Shown: positions 41,856-52,380 of the stretch, in pieces | Layout: the number at the start of each line of letters is the position of its first letter | How positions within the stretch are numbered: the stretch's first letter is position 1 | Translations under genes and position numbers: made by a program | Notes under the pieces: model-generated | Database searches by the model: none | What the model was told of the DNA's origin: nothing | The model's input: the letters and a program-made list of their open reading frames with translations, nothing else | From: Pseudomonas leptonychotis | GTDB lineage: Bacteria > Pseudomonadota > Gammaproteobacteria > Pseudomonadales > Pseudomonadaceae | DNA length: 64,000 nt | Assembly (NCBI RefSeq): GCF_004920405.1 | Contig: NZ_RFLV01000001.1 | Location: 496,001 to 560,000 of the forward strand | Direction of reading: 5' to 3'

Positions 41856-44702
41856 ATGGACAAGACCTACCAGCCGCACGCCATTGAAACCGCCCTGTAC
41901 CAGAACTGGGAGGCGAACAACTATTTCGCCCCGCAGGGTAAAGGCGCGCCGTACACCATCATGATCCCGCCGCCGAACGTCACCGGCAGCCTGCACATGG
42001 GTCACGGCTTCAACAACTCGATCATGGATGCGCTGATCCGTTTCCGTCGCATGCAGGGCCGCAATACCCTGTGGCAGCCGGGCACCGACCACGCCGGCAT
42101 CGCCACGCAAATGGTAGTAGAACGCCAGCTTGCTGCTGAAGGTGTCGGCCGTCACGACCTGGGCCGCGAGAAATTCCTGGAAAAAGTCTGGGAATGGAAA
42201 GAACAGTCCGGCGGCACCATCACCCGGCAGATTCGTCGCCTGGGCAGCTCGGTAGACTGGTCGCGCGAGCGCTTCACCATGGACGAAGGCTTGTCCGAAT
42301 CGGTTAAAGAAGCCTTCGTGCGCCTGCATAAAGACGGCTTGATCTACCGCGGCAAGCGCCTGGTCAACTGGGACACCAAGTTCCACACCGCGATCTCCGA
42401 CCTTGAAGTGGAAAACCACGATGAGAAAGGCAGCCTGTGGAATCTGCGTTACCCGCTGGCCGACGGCAACAAAACCGCCGACGGCAAGGATTACCTGATT
42501 GTCGCCACCACGCGCCCGGAAACCATGCTCGGCGACAGCGCCGTCGCGGTAAATCCGAGTGACGAGCGCTACCAAGCGCTGATCGGCACTTTTGTTGAGC
42601 TGCCGCTGGTTGGCCGCCGCATCCCAATCATCGCGGACGACTACTGCGACCCCGAATTCGGCACCGGCTGCGTGAAAATCACCCCAGCCCACGACTTCAA
42701 CGACTATGAAGTCGGCAAGCGCCACAATCTGCCGCTGCTGAACATCTTCGACAAGAACGCCGCGGTACTGGCGCAAGCTCAAGTGTTCAACATCGACGGT
42801 AGCGTCAACAGCACATTCGACGGCAGCCTGCCGGCGCAGTTCGCCGGGCTCGACCGCTTTGAAGCGCGCAAGCAAATCGTTGCTGCGTTTGAAGCTGCCG
42901 GCTTGCTCGAAAGCATCGAACCGCACGCGCTGAAAGTGCCGAAAGGCGACCGCTCCGGCACCATCATCGAACCGTGGCTGACCGACCAGTGGTACGTCAG
43001 CACCAAGCCGCTGGCCGAGAAAGCCATCGCCGTGGTCGAGAGCGGTGAAATCCAGTTCGTACCCAAGCAGTACGAGAACATGTATTTTTCCTGGATGCGC
43101 GACATCCAGGACTGGTGCATCAGCCGTCAGCTGTGGTGGGGCCACCGTATTCCGGCCTGGTACGACGATGCCGGCAATGTCTACGTCGGCCGTGACGAGG
43201 CGGAAGTTCGCGCTGAGCACAACCTCGGCGACGCCAACCTGCGCCAGGATGAAGACGTCCTCGACACCTGGTTCAGCTCCGGCCTGTGGACCTTCTCCAC
43301 CCTCGGCTGGCCCGAGCAGACTGACGCCCTGAAAACCTTCCACCCCACCGATGTGCTGGTGACGGGTTTCGACATCATCTTCTTCTGGGTCGCCCGGATG
43401 ATCATGCTGTCGACCCACCTGACCGGGCAGATCCCGTTCAAGACCGTCTATGTGCATGGCTTGGTGCGCGACGGCCAAGGGCAGAAGATGTCCAAGTCCA
43501 AGGGCAACGTGCTCGACCCGCTGGATATCGTCGACGGCATCACTCTCGACGCCCTGCTGGAAAAACGCACCACCGGCTTGATGCAACCCAAGCTCGCCGA
43601 GAAGATCGCCAAGCAGACCAAAGCGGAATTCCCTGACGGCATCGCCGCCTACGGTACCGACGCCCTGCGCTTCACTAACTTGGCGCTGGCCTCCACCGGC
43701 CGCGACATCAAGTTCGACATGGGCCGGGTCGAGGGTTACCGCAACTTCTGCAACAAGATCTGGAACGCCGCCAACTTCGTGCTGGAAAACACCGACGGCC
43801 AGGACACTGGCGTTAACGGTGAGGAAGTCGAGCTGTCCTCGGTGGATCGCTGGATCATCTCCGCCCTGCAGCGCACCGAAGCCGAAGTGACCCGTCAGCT
43901 CGACGCCTTCCGCTTCGATCTGGCTGCGCATGCGTTGTACGAGTTTATCTGGGACGAGTACTGCGCCTGGTACCTGGAGCTGGTCAAGCCGGTGCTGTGG
44001 GACGAGAACGCGTCCATCGAACGCCAGCGCGGCACCCGCCGCACGCTGATCCGTGTACTGGAAGTGGCGCTGCGCCTGGCGCATCCGTTTATGCCGTTTA
44101 TCACCGAAGAAATCTGGCAGCGCATCAAAGCGCAAGCCGGCGTCTCCCAAGGTGAAAAGCAAGGCGAGACCATCATGCTGCAGGCCTGGCCGGTAGCGAA
44201 TGAGAGCCGCATCGATGCCGCTGCCGAAGGCGATATCGAGTGGGTCAAGCAGCTGATGCTCGGCCTGCGCCAGATCCGTGGCGAGATGAAAATCTCCATG
44301 GCCAAGCGCATCGACATCATCCTGCAGAACGCCAGCGCGGAAGACCTACGCCGCCTGGCCGACAACGCGCCGCTGCTAAACAAGCTGGCCAAGCTGGAGT
44401 CGGTACGCGTACTCGAAGCCGGCGAAGAAGCGCCAATGTCTGCCACCGCGCTGGTCGGTGACATGCAGGTGCTGGTGCCGATGGCCGGGCTGATCGACAA
44501 GGACGCCGAACTGGCGCGCCTGGATAAAGAGATCGCCCGTCTGGATGGCGAGGTCAAGCGCGTCGGCGGCAAACTGGCCAACGAAGGCTTCGTCGCCAAA
44601 GCCCCAGCCGAAGTGCTCGATAAAGAGCGCGCCAAGCTGGCCGAGGCTGAGCAAGCACTGGGCAAGATGGTTGAGCAGCGCGGCAAAATCGCCGCACTTT
44701 AA
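41856..44702 (+). CDS. valS: Valine--tRNA ligase
   Basis: 948 residues, normal for ValS. Class I signatures: [12 protein letters not shown] with the HIGH-type HMGH at 47-50, KMSKS at 544-548, the CP1 editing domain in between, and a C-terminal coiled coil (about 880-948, [20 protein letters not shown]). It charges tRNA-Val and edits threonine. It is followed by a good terminator. Confidence 0.98.
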   Translation: MDKTYQPHAIETALYQNWEANNYFAPQGKGAPYTIMIPPPNVTGSLHMGHGFNNSIMDALIRFRRMQGRNTLWQPGTDHAGIATQMVVERQLAAEGVGRHDLGREKFLEKVWEWKEQSGGTITRQIRRLGSSVDWSRERFTMDEGLSESVKEAFVRLHKDGLIYRGKRLVNWDTKFHTAISDLEVENHDEKGSLWNLRYPLADGNKTADGKDYLIVATTRPETMLGDSAVAVNPSDERYQALIGTFVELPLVGRRIPIIADDYCDPEFGTGCVKITPAHDFNDYEVGKRHNLPLLNIFDKNAAVLAQAQVFNIDGSVNSTFDGSLPAQFAGLDRFEARKQIVAAFEAAGLLESIEPHALKVPKGDRSGTIIEPWLTDQWYVSTKPLAEKAIAVVESGEIQFVPKQYENMYFSWMRDIQDWCISRQLWWGHRIPAWYDDAGNVYVGRDEAEVRAEHNLGDANLRQDEDVLDTWFSSGLWTFSTLGWPEQTDALKTFHPTDVLVTGFDIIFFWVARMIMLSTHLTGQIPFKTVYVHGLVRDGQGQKMSKSKGNVLDPLDIVDGITLDALLEKRTTGLMQPKLAEKIAKQTKAEFPDGIAAYGTDALRFTNLALASTGRDIKFDMGRVEGYRNFCNKIWNAANFVLENTDGQDTGVNGEEVELSSVDRWIISALQRTEAEVTRQLDAFRFDLAAHALYEFIWDEYCAWYLELVKPVLWDENASIERQRGTRRTLIRVLEVALRLAHPFMPFITEEIWQRIKAQAGVSQGEKQGETIMLQAWPVANESRIDAAAEGDIEWVKQLMLGLRQIRGEMKISMAKRIDIILQNASAEDLRRLADNAPLLNKLAKLESVRVLEAGEEAPMSATALVGDMQVLVPMAGLIDKDAELARLDKEIARLDGEVKRVGGKLANEGFVAKAPAEVLDKERAKLAEAEQALGKMVEQRGKIAAL

Positions 44703-44717
44703 CCATTAGCAACACCT

Positions 44718-44754
44718 AAAGCCCGCGCCCTCACAGGCGCGGGCTTTGTTTTTT
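44718..44754 (+). terminator. Rho-independent terminator after valS
   Basis: AAAGCCCGCGCC and GGCGCGGGCTTT around a 6-base loop, then GTTTTTT. It begins 16 bp past the valS stop. Confidence 0.92.
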
Positions 44755-44809
44755 GCGGGCGAGGCTTTAGCCACGATCACCGCGCCGTCGCGGCTAAAGC
44801 CCCTCCCAC
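44755..44809. repeat. REPIN-type repeat (two inverted REP units)
   Basis: GCGGGCGAGGCTTTAGCCACGA at 44755-44776 (written in two parts: GCGGGCGAGG, CTTTAGCCACGA) and the inverted partner TCGCGGCTAAAG-CCCCTCCCAC at 44788-44809. The core GGCTTTAGCC recalls the Pseudomonas REP family. The rest of the gap to nhaD (44810-45078) shows only a small GGGCG/CGCCC stem at 44838-44850, perhaps another REP remnant, and no gene. Confidence 0.7.
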
Positions 44810-45078
44810 ACGATTAATCTCTCGATGCAGTCATAGCGGGCGCGACGCCCTGTCGCATAACCACGCGGCGCAGCGCTGCCAAAGCAGCCAACCCCGCGAA
44901 ATCAGGGCGCGGCAGCACTCAGCACAGTAGCCAGAAAAAGCTGATTGACGCTCACCCTAAGCGGCTGCGCTATAAATCCGCTGCCAATTCCTGCGTAATT
45001 CAGGCATCTTCTGCTGCGCATCAAAAGCCTCCGGCACCTCTAATTCAATAAAAAAGCCCTGCAAATGGAAGTCTGACC

Positions 45079-46455
45079 ATGTATGCGTTGATGGCATTGA
45101 TCTTTGTCCTCGGTTACCTGTGTATCGCCCTCGAACACCCGCTGAAAATCGATAAAGCGGCCTCGGCGATTCTCACCGCCGTTATCTGCTGGACCCTGCT
45201 GGTACTGGGTGCAGACACTATTCTGCCGCTGATTGGTTCAGGCACTGCCGGCGCCAGCAGCAATGGCCATCACGTCACAACGGAACTGCGCCACCATCTG
45301 GGCGAAATCTCCGAGATTCTGTTCTTCCTCATGGGCGCCATGACCATCGTCGAGCTGATCGACGCCCACGAGGGCTTCAAGGTCATCACCGACCGCATCC
45401 GCACCAACAAACGCGTCACCCTGTTGTGGACCGTCGCGCTGATTACCTTCTTCCTCTCCGCCGCACTGGATAACCTGACCACCACCATCGTTATGGTCTC
45501 GCTGCTGCGCAAGCTGGTTTCCGATCAGAAAGAACGTTGGTTCTACGCCGGCATCGTGGTTATCGCGGCAAACGCCGGCGGCGCCTGGTCGCCGATTGGT
45601 GACGTCACCACCACCATGCTGTGGATCGGTAATCAGGTCACCACCAGCGGCATCGTGGTCAATCTGTTTATCCCAAGCTTGGTCTGCATGCTGGTGCCAC
45701 TGCTAATCCTCAGCGTGACTATGAAAGGTGAAATCCAGCGCGCCGAGGTCAAGCCTTCCGCCGAAGAGCGCCGCGACCCAACCACGCCGTTTGAGCGCAA
45801 CCTGGTATTCATTCTCGGTATCGGGGCGTTGGTGTTTGTTCCCGTATTCAAGACCGTGACCCACCTGCCCCCCTACATGGGCATCCTGCTCGGCCTTGGC
45901 GTGCTCTGGGTGGTGACCGAAATCATCCACCGTGGCAAGAACGATGAAGACAAGCACCCGCTCTCGGTGGTCGGCGTACTGCGTCGCATCGACACCACCA
46001 GCGTGCTGTTCTTCCTCGGCATCTTGCTCGCGGTCTCCAGCCTGGCCACCGCCGGCCATTTGACTCAAGTGGCCACTTTGTTGCGCGAAGGTTTGGGCGA
46101 CGTGTATGCCATCAACATCGCCATCGGCCTGCTGTCATCGGTAGTCGATAACGTGCCACTGGTGGCCGGTGCCATGAAGATGTATCCATTGGTAAGCCCG
46201 GAAGCCTTGGCGCTGGCCGGCAGCGATGCCGCCTGGCTGAGCAACTTCCAGGTCGACGGCACCTTCTGGGAAATGCTCGCCTATTGCGCCGGCACCGGTG
46301 GCAGCTGCCTGATCATCGGTTCGGCCGCCGGCGTGGCCGCTATGGGCATGGAGAAGATCAACTTCATCTGGTACCTGAAGAAGATCAGCCTGCTGGCCTT
46401 TATCGGCTACATGGCTGGCGCGGCGACCTATATTGGCATTGCCACGCTGGGCTGA
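45079..46455 (+). CDS. nhaD: Na+/H+ antiporter NhaD
   Basis: 458 residues from the ATG at 45079, with GGAAG seven bases upstream. It is a 12- to 13-segment membrane protein of the NhaD type, showing TIVELIDAHEGFKVITDRI near 90 and the motifs LDNLTTTIVMVSLL, NAGGAWSPIGDVTTTMLWIG and SSVVDNVPLVAGAM. It exchanges Na+ or Li+ for H+ at alkaline pH. A promoter-like TTGACG (44945) with GCTATA 18 bp further lies upstream but is weak. Confidence 0.95.
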   Translation: MYALMALIFVLGYLCIALEHPLKIDKAASAILTAVICWTLLVLGADTILPLIGSGTAGASSNGHHVTTELRHHLGEISEILFFLMGAMTIVELIDAHEGFKVITDRIRTNKRVTLLWTVALITFFLSAALDNLTTTIVMVSLLRKLVSDQKERWFYAGIVVIAANAGGAWSPIGDVTTTMLWIGNQVTTSGIVVNLFIPSLVCMLVPLLILSVTMKGEIQRAEVKPSAEERRDPTTPFERNLVFILGIGALVFVPVFKTVTHLPPYMGILLGLGVLWVVTEIIHRGKNDEDKHPLSVVGVLRRIDTTSVLFFLGILLAVSSLATAGHLTQVATLLREGLGDVYAINIAIGLLSSVVDNVPLVAGAMKMYPLVSPEALALAGSDAAWLSNFQVDGTFWEMLAYCAGTGGSCLIIGSAAGVAAMGMEKINFIWYLKKISLLAFIGYMAGAATYIGIATLG

Positions 46456-46521
46456 ACGCCTTCACTCTGGGAAGGCGCGCTCGCTCAGAGCGCGCCGCAC
46501 TGACGCAGGAGCACAGCAGCG

Positions 46522-46818
46522 ATGGATGTCAGCAAAACCAAAACCAGCTTTTACCGCCGCCTCTATGTGGCCTGGTTAATCGATAGCGGCGCAGCTTGCA
46601 GCGTGCCAGCGCTGATGGACGCCACCGGCATGCCTCGGCGTACCGCTCAAGACACCCTAACGGCCCTGGCCGAACTGGATATCGACTGCGTGTTCGAGCA
46701 AGACGCCGGTGAGCGCAACAATGCTGGCCACTATGTGATTCGCAACTGGGGCGCGATCAACCCACAGTGGATTGCCGCCAACCTGGCGCAGATCAAAGCC
46801 ACACTCGACTACCCCTGA
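46522..46818 (+). CDS. Small winged-helix DNA-binding protein
   Basis: 98 residues. The middle reads as a helix-turn-helix (SVPALMDATGMPRRTAQDTLTAL) followed by a wing region (LDIDCVFEQDAGERNNAGHYVI). It has no effector domain. SD AGGAG lies 10 bases before the ATG. The gene ends 20 bp before the VTT membrane protein. It is a probable transcription factor of unknown target, conserved in pseudomonads from memory. Confidence 0.78.
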   Translation: MDVSKTKTSFYRRLYVAWLIDSGAACSVPALMDATGMPRRTAQDTLTALAELDIDCVFEQDAGERNNAGHYVIRNWGAINPQWIAANLAQIKATLDYP

Positions 46819-46838
46819 TTTACGCCCTCGAGACCGCC

Positions 46839-47402
46839 ATGCGCAGCTCGCACCGTTTGTTACTGGTCATCCTGTTTCTGCTGGGCTTGTTCGTGCTGTT
46901 CGAAGCCTTGGGCATCCGCGCGCAATTCAGTCTAGAGGCGTTGCAAGCCCTCATCCTGATGCACCCGGTCGTCGGCCTGCTGCTGTTTACCCTGTTATTT
47001 GCCCTCGGCAACCTGATCCAGATTCCCGGCTGGGTGTTTCTTGCCGCTTCGGTGCTGGCCCTGGGCCGGCTGTATGGCGGTATTGCCACCTACGTCGCGG
47101 CCTGCGTGTCCTGCATTTTCACGTTCATCACCATTCGCTACTTAGGCGGCAACGCCCTGCGCGAGCTGGACAACCGCCTGGCGCAGCGTCTGCTGGGCGG
47201 GCTTGATCGGCGCCCACTGGCCAGCATCATCGTCCTGCGCATGCTGTTTCAAACCGTGCCGGCGCTGAACTACGCGCTAGCCCTTTCCGGTGTTCGCTTT
47301 CGTACTTACCTACTCGGCACCCTGCTCGGCCTACCGCTGCCAATTGCCCTGTACTGCGTGTTCTTCGATTACCTGGCGATGCTGCTGAATATTGCCCACT
47401 AA
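46839..47402 (+). CDS. TVP38/TMEM64 (VTT domain) membrane protein
   Basis: 187 residues from the ATG at 46839. Membrane segments are at about 7-26, 40-60, 67-95 and 155-180, with the VTT motifs LGNLIQIPGWVFLAASVLALG and a conserved RMLFQTVPALNYALALSGV. DedA/TVP38-like proteins may move lipids or polyprenyl phosphates; the substrate here is unknown. It follows the winged-helix gene and precedes rlmF by 93 bp. Confidence 0.87.
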   Translation: MRSSHRLLLVILFLLGLFVLFEALGIRAQFSLEALQALILMHPVVGLLLFTLLFALGNLIQIPGWVFLAASVLALGRLYGGIATYVAACVSCIFTFITIRYLGGNALRELDNRLAQRLLGGLDRRPLASIIVLRMLFQTVPALNYALALSGVRFRTYLLGTLLGLPLPIALYCVFFDYLAMLLNIAH

Positions 47403-47495
47403 CCTGTCTGATACTGAGCGTTTACAGATTGTCGGCAAGCAACCTGCGCCCAGCTGTGGGAAAATCTCGCGCCCCAAGCCTGTGATCCGCCTGCC

Positions 47496-48524
47496 ATGTC
47501 CCTGCCGCCGAAACGCCCAAGCCGTAAACCCACCGCACCGCGCCCTGTCGCAAGCAAGCCTGCGGCGACCAAACCGGATGCCGGCAAAGGCCAATTGCAC
47601 CCACGCAATCGCCACCAAGGGCGTTATGACTTTCCGGCGCTGATCAAGGCCAGCCCCGAGTTGGCGGCCTTCGTGATCATCAATCCGTACGGCAATGAGA
47701 GCATCGATTTCGCCAACCCGGCGGCGGTCAAGGTGTTCAACCGGGCACTGCTCAAGCAGTTTTACGGTATCGCGCAGTGGGACATTCCGGCGGATTACCT
47801 CTGCCCACCGATTCCGGGCCGCGCCGATTACCTGCATTACCTGGCCGACTTGCTCGCCACCAGCAATGCCGGTGAGATTCCGCGCGGCGCCAAGGTGCGC
47901 GCTTTGGATGTAGGCGTGGGAGCCAACTGCATCTACCCGCTGCTGGGTAACCGCGAATACGACTGGCACTTTCTTGGCTCGGACACGGCCGCCGAAGCCA
48001 TCGCCTCGGCCACGGCCATCGTGCAATCCAATCCGGGCTTGAGTGACGCCATCGAACTGCGCCAGCAGCGCGACAGCGCGCATATCTTCCAAGGCTTGCT
48101 CAACAACGATGAACGCTTCGACCTGACTCTGTGCAACCCGCCCTTCCACGCCAATGCCGAGGAAGCCAGCAGCGGCAGCAAACGCAAATGGCGCAACCTG
48201 GGCAAGCTCGACCCCAAGCGCAAACTGCCCGTGCTGAACTTTGGTGGCCAGGCGGCGGAACTGTGGTGCAAAGGTGGCGAAGCGGCGTTTGTCAGCACGC
48301 TGATCAAGGAGAGTGTGCAGGTCGGTCAGCAAGTACTGTGGTTTAGCAGCCTGATTTCCAAGGCCAGCAACCTGCCCGGCGTCTACACCGCCTTAAAACA
48401 AGCGGGTGCCTTGCAGGTGCAAACCGTGGAAATGGCCCAGGGGCAGAAGCAAAGCCGCTTCGTCGCCTGGACCTTCCAGTCGCCAGAACAGCAACAGGCT
48501 TGGCGCCAAGCCCGCTGGCAATAA
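47496..48524 (+). CDS. rlmF: 23S rRNA (adenine(1618)-N6)-methyltransferase RlmF
   Basis: 342 residues. A basic, proline-rich N-terminal tail precedes the family start [20 protein letters not shown]-binding [15 protein letters not shown] and the catalytic N6-adenine motif NPPF ([15 protein letters not shown]) are present. It methylates A1618 of 23S rRNA. It is followed by a repeat element, not by another gene. Confidence 0.95.
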   Translation: MSLPPKRPSRKPTAPRPVASKPAATKPDAGKGQLHPRNRHQGRYDFPALIKASPELAAFVIINPYGNESIDFANPAAVKVFNRALLKQFYGIAQWDIPADYLCPPIPGRADYLHYLADLLATSNAGEIPRGAKVRALDVGVGANCIYPLLGNREYDWHFLGSDTAAEAIASATAIVQSNPGLSDAIELRQQRDSAHIFQGLLNNDERFDLTLCNPPFHANAEEASSGSKRKWRNLGKLDPKRKLPVLNFGGQAAELWCKGGEAAFVSTLIKESVQVGQQVLWFSSLISKASNLPGVYTALKQAGALQVQTVEMAQGQKQSRFVAWTFQSPEQQQAWRQARWQ

Positions 48525-48527
48525 ATC

Positions 48528-48725
48528 GTAGGATGGGACGGGGTCCTAGCCTGAGCGCAGCGACAAAGCGGCAGGATGCCGTACTGCACAGACTTCACAG
48601 CCGTAGGGCGAGGAACATGGATGCCCCTCGTAATACCCATGCCGCCTACCGCTGTAAGCGATGGGTTACGCCGCTTCGATATAGCCGCATGTCTGCGGTT
48701 ATATGTAGCGGCTAACCCACCCTAC
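48528..48725. repeat. Repeat element with imperfect terminal inverted repeats
   Basis: 198 bp between rlmF and the beta-propeller gene, starting GTAGGATGGG and ending CCCACCCTAC, which is the inverted form with one mismatch. Inside are GATGGGTTACGCCGCT and related pieces that recall a common pseudomonad intergenic repeat. No coding sequence is supported in it. It may be a non-autonomous element or a folded RNA. Confidence 0.5.
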
Positions 48726-48740
48726 CCGTCGTTCACGGCA

Positions 48741-50108
48741 TTACTTGACCAGTTCAAACAGCGCTACGTTGCCGCTCTTCTCCAGGCCTGTGATGAGGAA
48801 GTGTCGACCGTCCTTCTCGACATAGGCCAGGCCTTCTGGAGCCAGCAAGCCGGAACCTGCACCCACGCCTGCCCCGACTACCTGTAACACTGTAGGTTGC
48901 GCCGGCTGATCCAGATCAATCAGCGCCAGGGCGTCCGCCCGCTCCAAGGTAGCAACCGCCAAACGCTTGCCAAAGGCATCAAAACTCACCACGCCTTCTG
49001 GTTCGCTGCCCTTGTTAGGGCTGCGCACATCCGGGTAAACACCGGCCTTGGCTGCCATGTCATCCAGTTGGCTGCCGGTGTCGCCAAGTAACTGGCCACT
49101 CAGGGCATCAAACACACTGACGGTGCGCCCACCGCCGCTGGGCAAGCCGGCCTTGGTCTTGGCAATTTTAGGGTCACTATCGCCTTCATCGGCGCTGATC
49201 AGGAAGCGGCCATCGGCGCTCACGGCCAAGCCATCAGGCTCACGCAAGGCAAACAGTTCGGCGCTCGGGTCATACTTGCCGTCATCCAGAATATCGGCGG
49301 CATGGCGCACCGTGCCCAGGCCAAACACCTTGCTCAGCTTGGCTTGCTGCACATCAATCACGGCAATCGCATTGTTCTCCTGCAGGCTGACATAAGCGCG
49401 GCGACCATCGGGACTGAAGGTCACGTACTCCGGCTCAATGTGTTCAGGGCTGGTGCCGAACGGCACCTTCAACTCTTCAACGCCGATCATCCGCTCCAAC
49501 AGGCGTTGATGCTCACTCTGGGTCGCGCCTTCAACACCCGCCAGGTCCGGTAAGCGGATCACGCTGTGCTTGGCCGCTGCAACGCCACCGCGCAGGTCAA
49601 TCACGCTGATAGACCCCTCGCCACTGCGAAACCCCTCGCCATCACGTACATAACCTTCGCCTTCATTGGCCACCACGACGAAGTCGCCGGTGGGTGAAAA
49701 CGCCAGACTGTCCGGCCAGATACCGATCTCGACGGACTTCAACAACTTGCCATCGGCCGCCGCACGAAATTCGACGCGGCCATTTTTCAGGCTATCGCTG
49801 TCGCGCACGCAGACCGCGAACATATCCTCCTGAGGATGAAAGGCAGCCGAGGTAATTTCCCCGGCTCCTTGTGCCACCAAGCTGTGCCGAGCGATACGTT
49901 GAAGCCCCTTAGCAGGATCCAATTGGAGAATATCCACTAGCCCTTCGGCGCTATTGGATACGATCACTCGCAGACTAGAGGCTTGCACACTGACAATTTC
50001 AGTACCGGCGGCAAAGCCGCTCTGGTAAAGCGCCAGCGGTTTAAGCTCAAACGCGCAGGCCAACGGAGCCAAGGCAAACAGCGCACACAACGTAGGAATT
50101 CGCAGCAC
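48741..50108 (-). CDS. Secreted beta-propeller protein (choice-of-anchor I family)
   Basis: 455 residues from a GTG at 50108 with AAGGA upstream, with a signal peptide of about 19 residues (MLRIPTLCALFALAPLACA). Repeated blades are seen, such as SLAFSPTGDFVVVANEGEGY, VTFSPDGRRAYVSLQENN and GLAVSADGRFLISADEGDSD. The DGLAVSADG-type and SEPEGV motifs match the choice-of-anchor I family related to alkaline-phosphatase-like extracellular proteins. It is probably periplasmic or secreted; no enzymatic residues can be named. It is monocistronic. Confidence 0.82.
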   Translation of the reverse strand: MLRIPTLCALFALAPLACAFELKPLALYQSGFAAGTEIVSVQASSLRVIVSNSAEGLVDILQLDPAKGLQRIARHSLVAQGAGEITSAAFHPQEDMFAVCVRDSDSLKNGRVEFRAAADGKLLKSVEIGIWPDSLAFSPTGDFVVVANEGEGYVRDGEGFRSGEGSISVIDLRGGVAAAKHSVIRLPDLAGVEGATQSEHQRLLERMIGVEELKVPFGTSPEHIEPEYVTFSPDGRRAYVSLQENNAIAVIDVQQAKLSKVFGLGTVRHAADILDDGKYDPSAELFALREPDGLAVSADGRFLISADEGDSDPKIAKTKAGLPSGGGRTVSVFDALSGQLLGDTGSQLDDMAAKAGVYPDVRSPNKGSEPEGVVSFDAFGKRLAVATLERADALALIDLDQPAQPTVLQVVGAGVGAGSGLLAPEGLAYVEKDGRHFLITGLEKSGNVALFELVK

Positions 50109-50324
50109 AGCAACTATCCTTATGCAAAGACATGGGGATTGAACAAATCCGCAGCAGTCTTCACGCCCTAGGTGACGCTTTAATGAAGCATGCGTGGCAG
50201 TGGCTGGCCGCAGCCACTACAACCGACTTGCCATCCCACGGGATGCACCCGCTACCCCGGCAATGGTATTAATAGTCGCCAAGCGCGCCGGCATAACCCG
50301 TGCGGGGCTAGTTGAGGTCGTTGA

Positions 50325-51113
50325 ATGAAGTGGAAAATCCTGTTCGGCGCAGCGTGCTTGCTACTTGGAATATGCGTACACGCCAGCGAACAGCCGGAGT
50401 TAAAGATCAGTGTGGGCGACTGGCCGCCCTACCTGTCTAGCGATCTGAAACACAACGGTGTAATCGCCCATCTGATCAGCGACCTGCTGGCCGATGAAGG
50501 CTACCGCGTCACCTTTCAGTTTCTGCCCTGGCCACGCGCTTACTCGGCAGCCGCTGCTGGCCGTTTCGACGCCAGCGCCGTATGGATGCACAAGACCGAG
50601 CGAGAAGCCGATTTTCTGTTCAGCGCACCGCTGCTCAATGAAGAATTCGTGTTCTTTCACCTAAAAAGCCTCCCCTTCGATTGGAACACTTTTGATGACC
50701 TCACCGGCATGAAGCTGGGCGGGGGCCTGAAATACAGCTACGGCCCAGATTTCGATGCCTTTCTCGCTGAGAGCAAGGTGAGGATGGAGCGCGTTTCCAG
50801 CGACCAACAAAACTTCGAAAAACTGCTCAAAGAACGTGTAGTCCTCTACCCGCAGGAGATGAATGTGGGCTACGCCGCACTGCGCAGCCACTTCAGCCCT
50901 GAAGACCAAGCCAAGATCACCCACCACCCGAAACCACTGCTGGTTAACCTCAGTTACCTGATGTTGCCCAAAAGCCTAGAAGGCAGCCCGGCGCTGCTTG
51001 ATCGTTTCAATAAGCGCTTGCAACGCTATCGCGACAGCGGTCGTTACCAGCGTTATTTTGAGGATCTGCAGCAAGGCAAGTACCAACCCGAGCCATCAGA
51101 TCCCCCTAAGTAA
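50325..51113 (+). CDS. Periplasmic substrate-binding protein (SBP family 3)
   Basis: 262 residues; signal peptide MKWKILFGAACLLLGICVHA. The mature part begins ELKISVGDWPPYLSSDLKHN and has the two-lobe fold of family 3 binding proteins, typical of amino-acid uptake. Neighbouring transporter genes are absent. An SD GAGG stands upstream. The ligand is unknown. Confidence 0.85.
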   Translation: MKWKILFGAACLLLGICVHASEQPELKISVGDWPPYLSSDLKHNGVIAHLISDLLADEGYRVTFQFLPWPRAYSAAAAGRFDASAVWMHKTEREADFLFSAPLLNEEFVFFHLKSLPFDWNTFDDLTGMKLGGGLKYSYGPDFDAFLAESKVRMERVSSDQQNFEKLLKERVVLYPQEMNVGYAALRSHFSPEDQAKITHHPKPLLVNLSYLMLPKSLEGSPALLDRFNKRLQRYRDSGRYQRYFEDLQQGKYQPEPSDPPK

Positions 51114-51237
51114 GTACATACCGCCGTCTCTGATAGGCAACTGGCTACAGTGTTTTGGGGAATCTAATGCAGACCTACATAAAAAACAGACAAGCCCTGC
51201 TCCTCTACGGCCAACGGTCATGGCAAGGAGCCTATTG

Positions 51238-52380
51238 ATGACACTTCAACATCTGCTGCGCGGCCTGGCGGTCAGTTGCCTGTTGGCGTCTGGCTTGTCT
51301 GTCGCCGCAGAACCTGGCTTGAGCGTGGATGAAATCCGTGTCGGCATGGTCAATGCGCAGAGTGGCCCTGCCGCGGCGCTGGGGTTGAGCATGCGCAACG
51401 GCACACAGGCCTACTTCAAACGCATCAACGCTGAGGGCGGGGTGCACGGCCGGCGCATCAGCCTAATCAGCCTGGACGATGGCTACGAACCCAGCCGTAC
51501 CGCCGCTCATACACGCGACCTGCTCAGCACGCAGCAGGTATTTGCGTTACTTGGCTATGTAGGTACGCCCACCTCACGCGCAGCGCTGCCACTGGCCCTG
51601 CGCGCACAGGTGCCCTACTTATTCCCCATTACCGGGGCGCAATTTCTACGCACCCCGACAAAGCCTGGCGTCTTCACGATTCGCGCGTCAAATATCGACG
51701 AAACCGAGCACCTGGTCGAGCGCATGACTCAGGACCTCAAACTCAACAAGATTGCCATCCTGATGCAAAACGACTCTTACGGCGAATCAGTTAAAAGCGG
51801 CCTTAACGGCGCCCTGCTCAAACGTAACCTGAAGATTCATGCGCAAGCCCTTATCCAGCGCAATTCACTCGATGTGGCCGGGGCTGTTAGGGCGCTGCAA
51901 GCTACGCAGCCGGAGGCGATTATCTTTGCTGGCACATACCGGCAACTATCAGCAGCCATCAAGCAGGCCAAAGCGTTGAACTTCAACACGCGCTTTATTG
52001 GCGTCTCGTTTATCGGCACGGCGGGGTTTATCCGTGAGGCGGGCAAAGACGGTGATGGGGTTTATATCAGCCAAGTTGTGCCCTCACCCCATGACACCTC
52101 ACGTGCATTGGTGCAGGCCTATCAAGCGGATATGCACCCCGGCAGCTTTGATCACTCCTCATTGGAGGGCTATATCGGGGCGGCGGTATTTACCCAGGCG
52201 CTGCTTAACGCCGGTGCACAGCCTACTCGGCAAAGTTTCCTCGACGCGCTCGAACACATGAACACCGACCTCGGCGCGTTCGAGATCGCGTTTTCACGCA
52301 CAGATCATCAGGGCTCAAGTGCGGTATTTCTTACCCGTATCGAGAATGGCCAAGCCGTACCCGCCACGACCATGCACTAG
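51238..52380 (+). CDS. Branched-chain amino-acid/amide-type periplasmic binding protein
   Basis: 380 residues from the ATG at 51238, with AAGGAG seven bases upstream; the frame is open further upstream but lacks an SD. Signal peptide to about 26 (MTLQHLLRGLAVSCLLASGLSVAAE). Peripla_BP_6 fold: IRVGMVNAQSGPAAALGLSMRNG near the start and NEDDIP-like lobes. Its stop overlaps the convergent gene's stop by three bases. Without permease genes it may be an orphan receptor or used by a remote system. Confidence 0.86.
   Translation: MTLQHLLRGLAVSCLLASGLSVAAEPGLSVDEIRVGMVNAQSGPAAALGLSMRNGTQAYFKRINAEGGVHGRRISLISLDDGYEPSRTAAHTRDLLSTQQVFALLGYVGTPTSRAALPLALRAQVPYLFPITGAQFLRTPTKPGVFTIRASNIDETEHLVERMTQDLKLNKIAILMQNDSYGESVKSGLNGALLKRNLKIHAQALIQRNSLDVAGAVRALQATQPEAIIFAGTYRQLSAAIKQAKALNFNTRFIGVSFIGTAGFIREAGKDGDGVYISQVVPSPHDTSRALVQAYQADMHPGSFDHSSLEGYIGAAVFTQALLNAGAQPTRQSFLDALEHMNTDLGAFEIAFSRTDHQGSSAVFLTRIENGQAVPATTMH

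Noticed and set aside
41829..44162. A 777-codon reading frame antisense to valS
   Set aside because: It mirrors a complete, conserved valS on the other strand, has no family features or start signals, and is typical of high-GC shadow frames.
44942..44976. Promoter for nhaD (TTGACG and TATAAA)
   Set aside because: The spacing is 20 bp to TATAAA or 18 bp to the poorer GCTATA; too weak to list separately.
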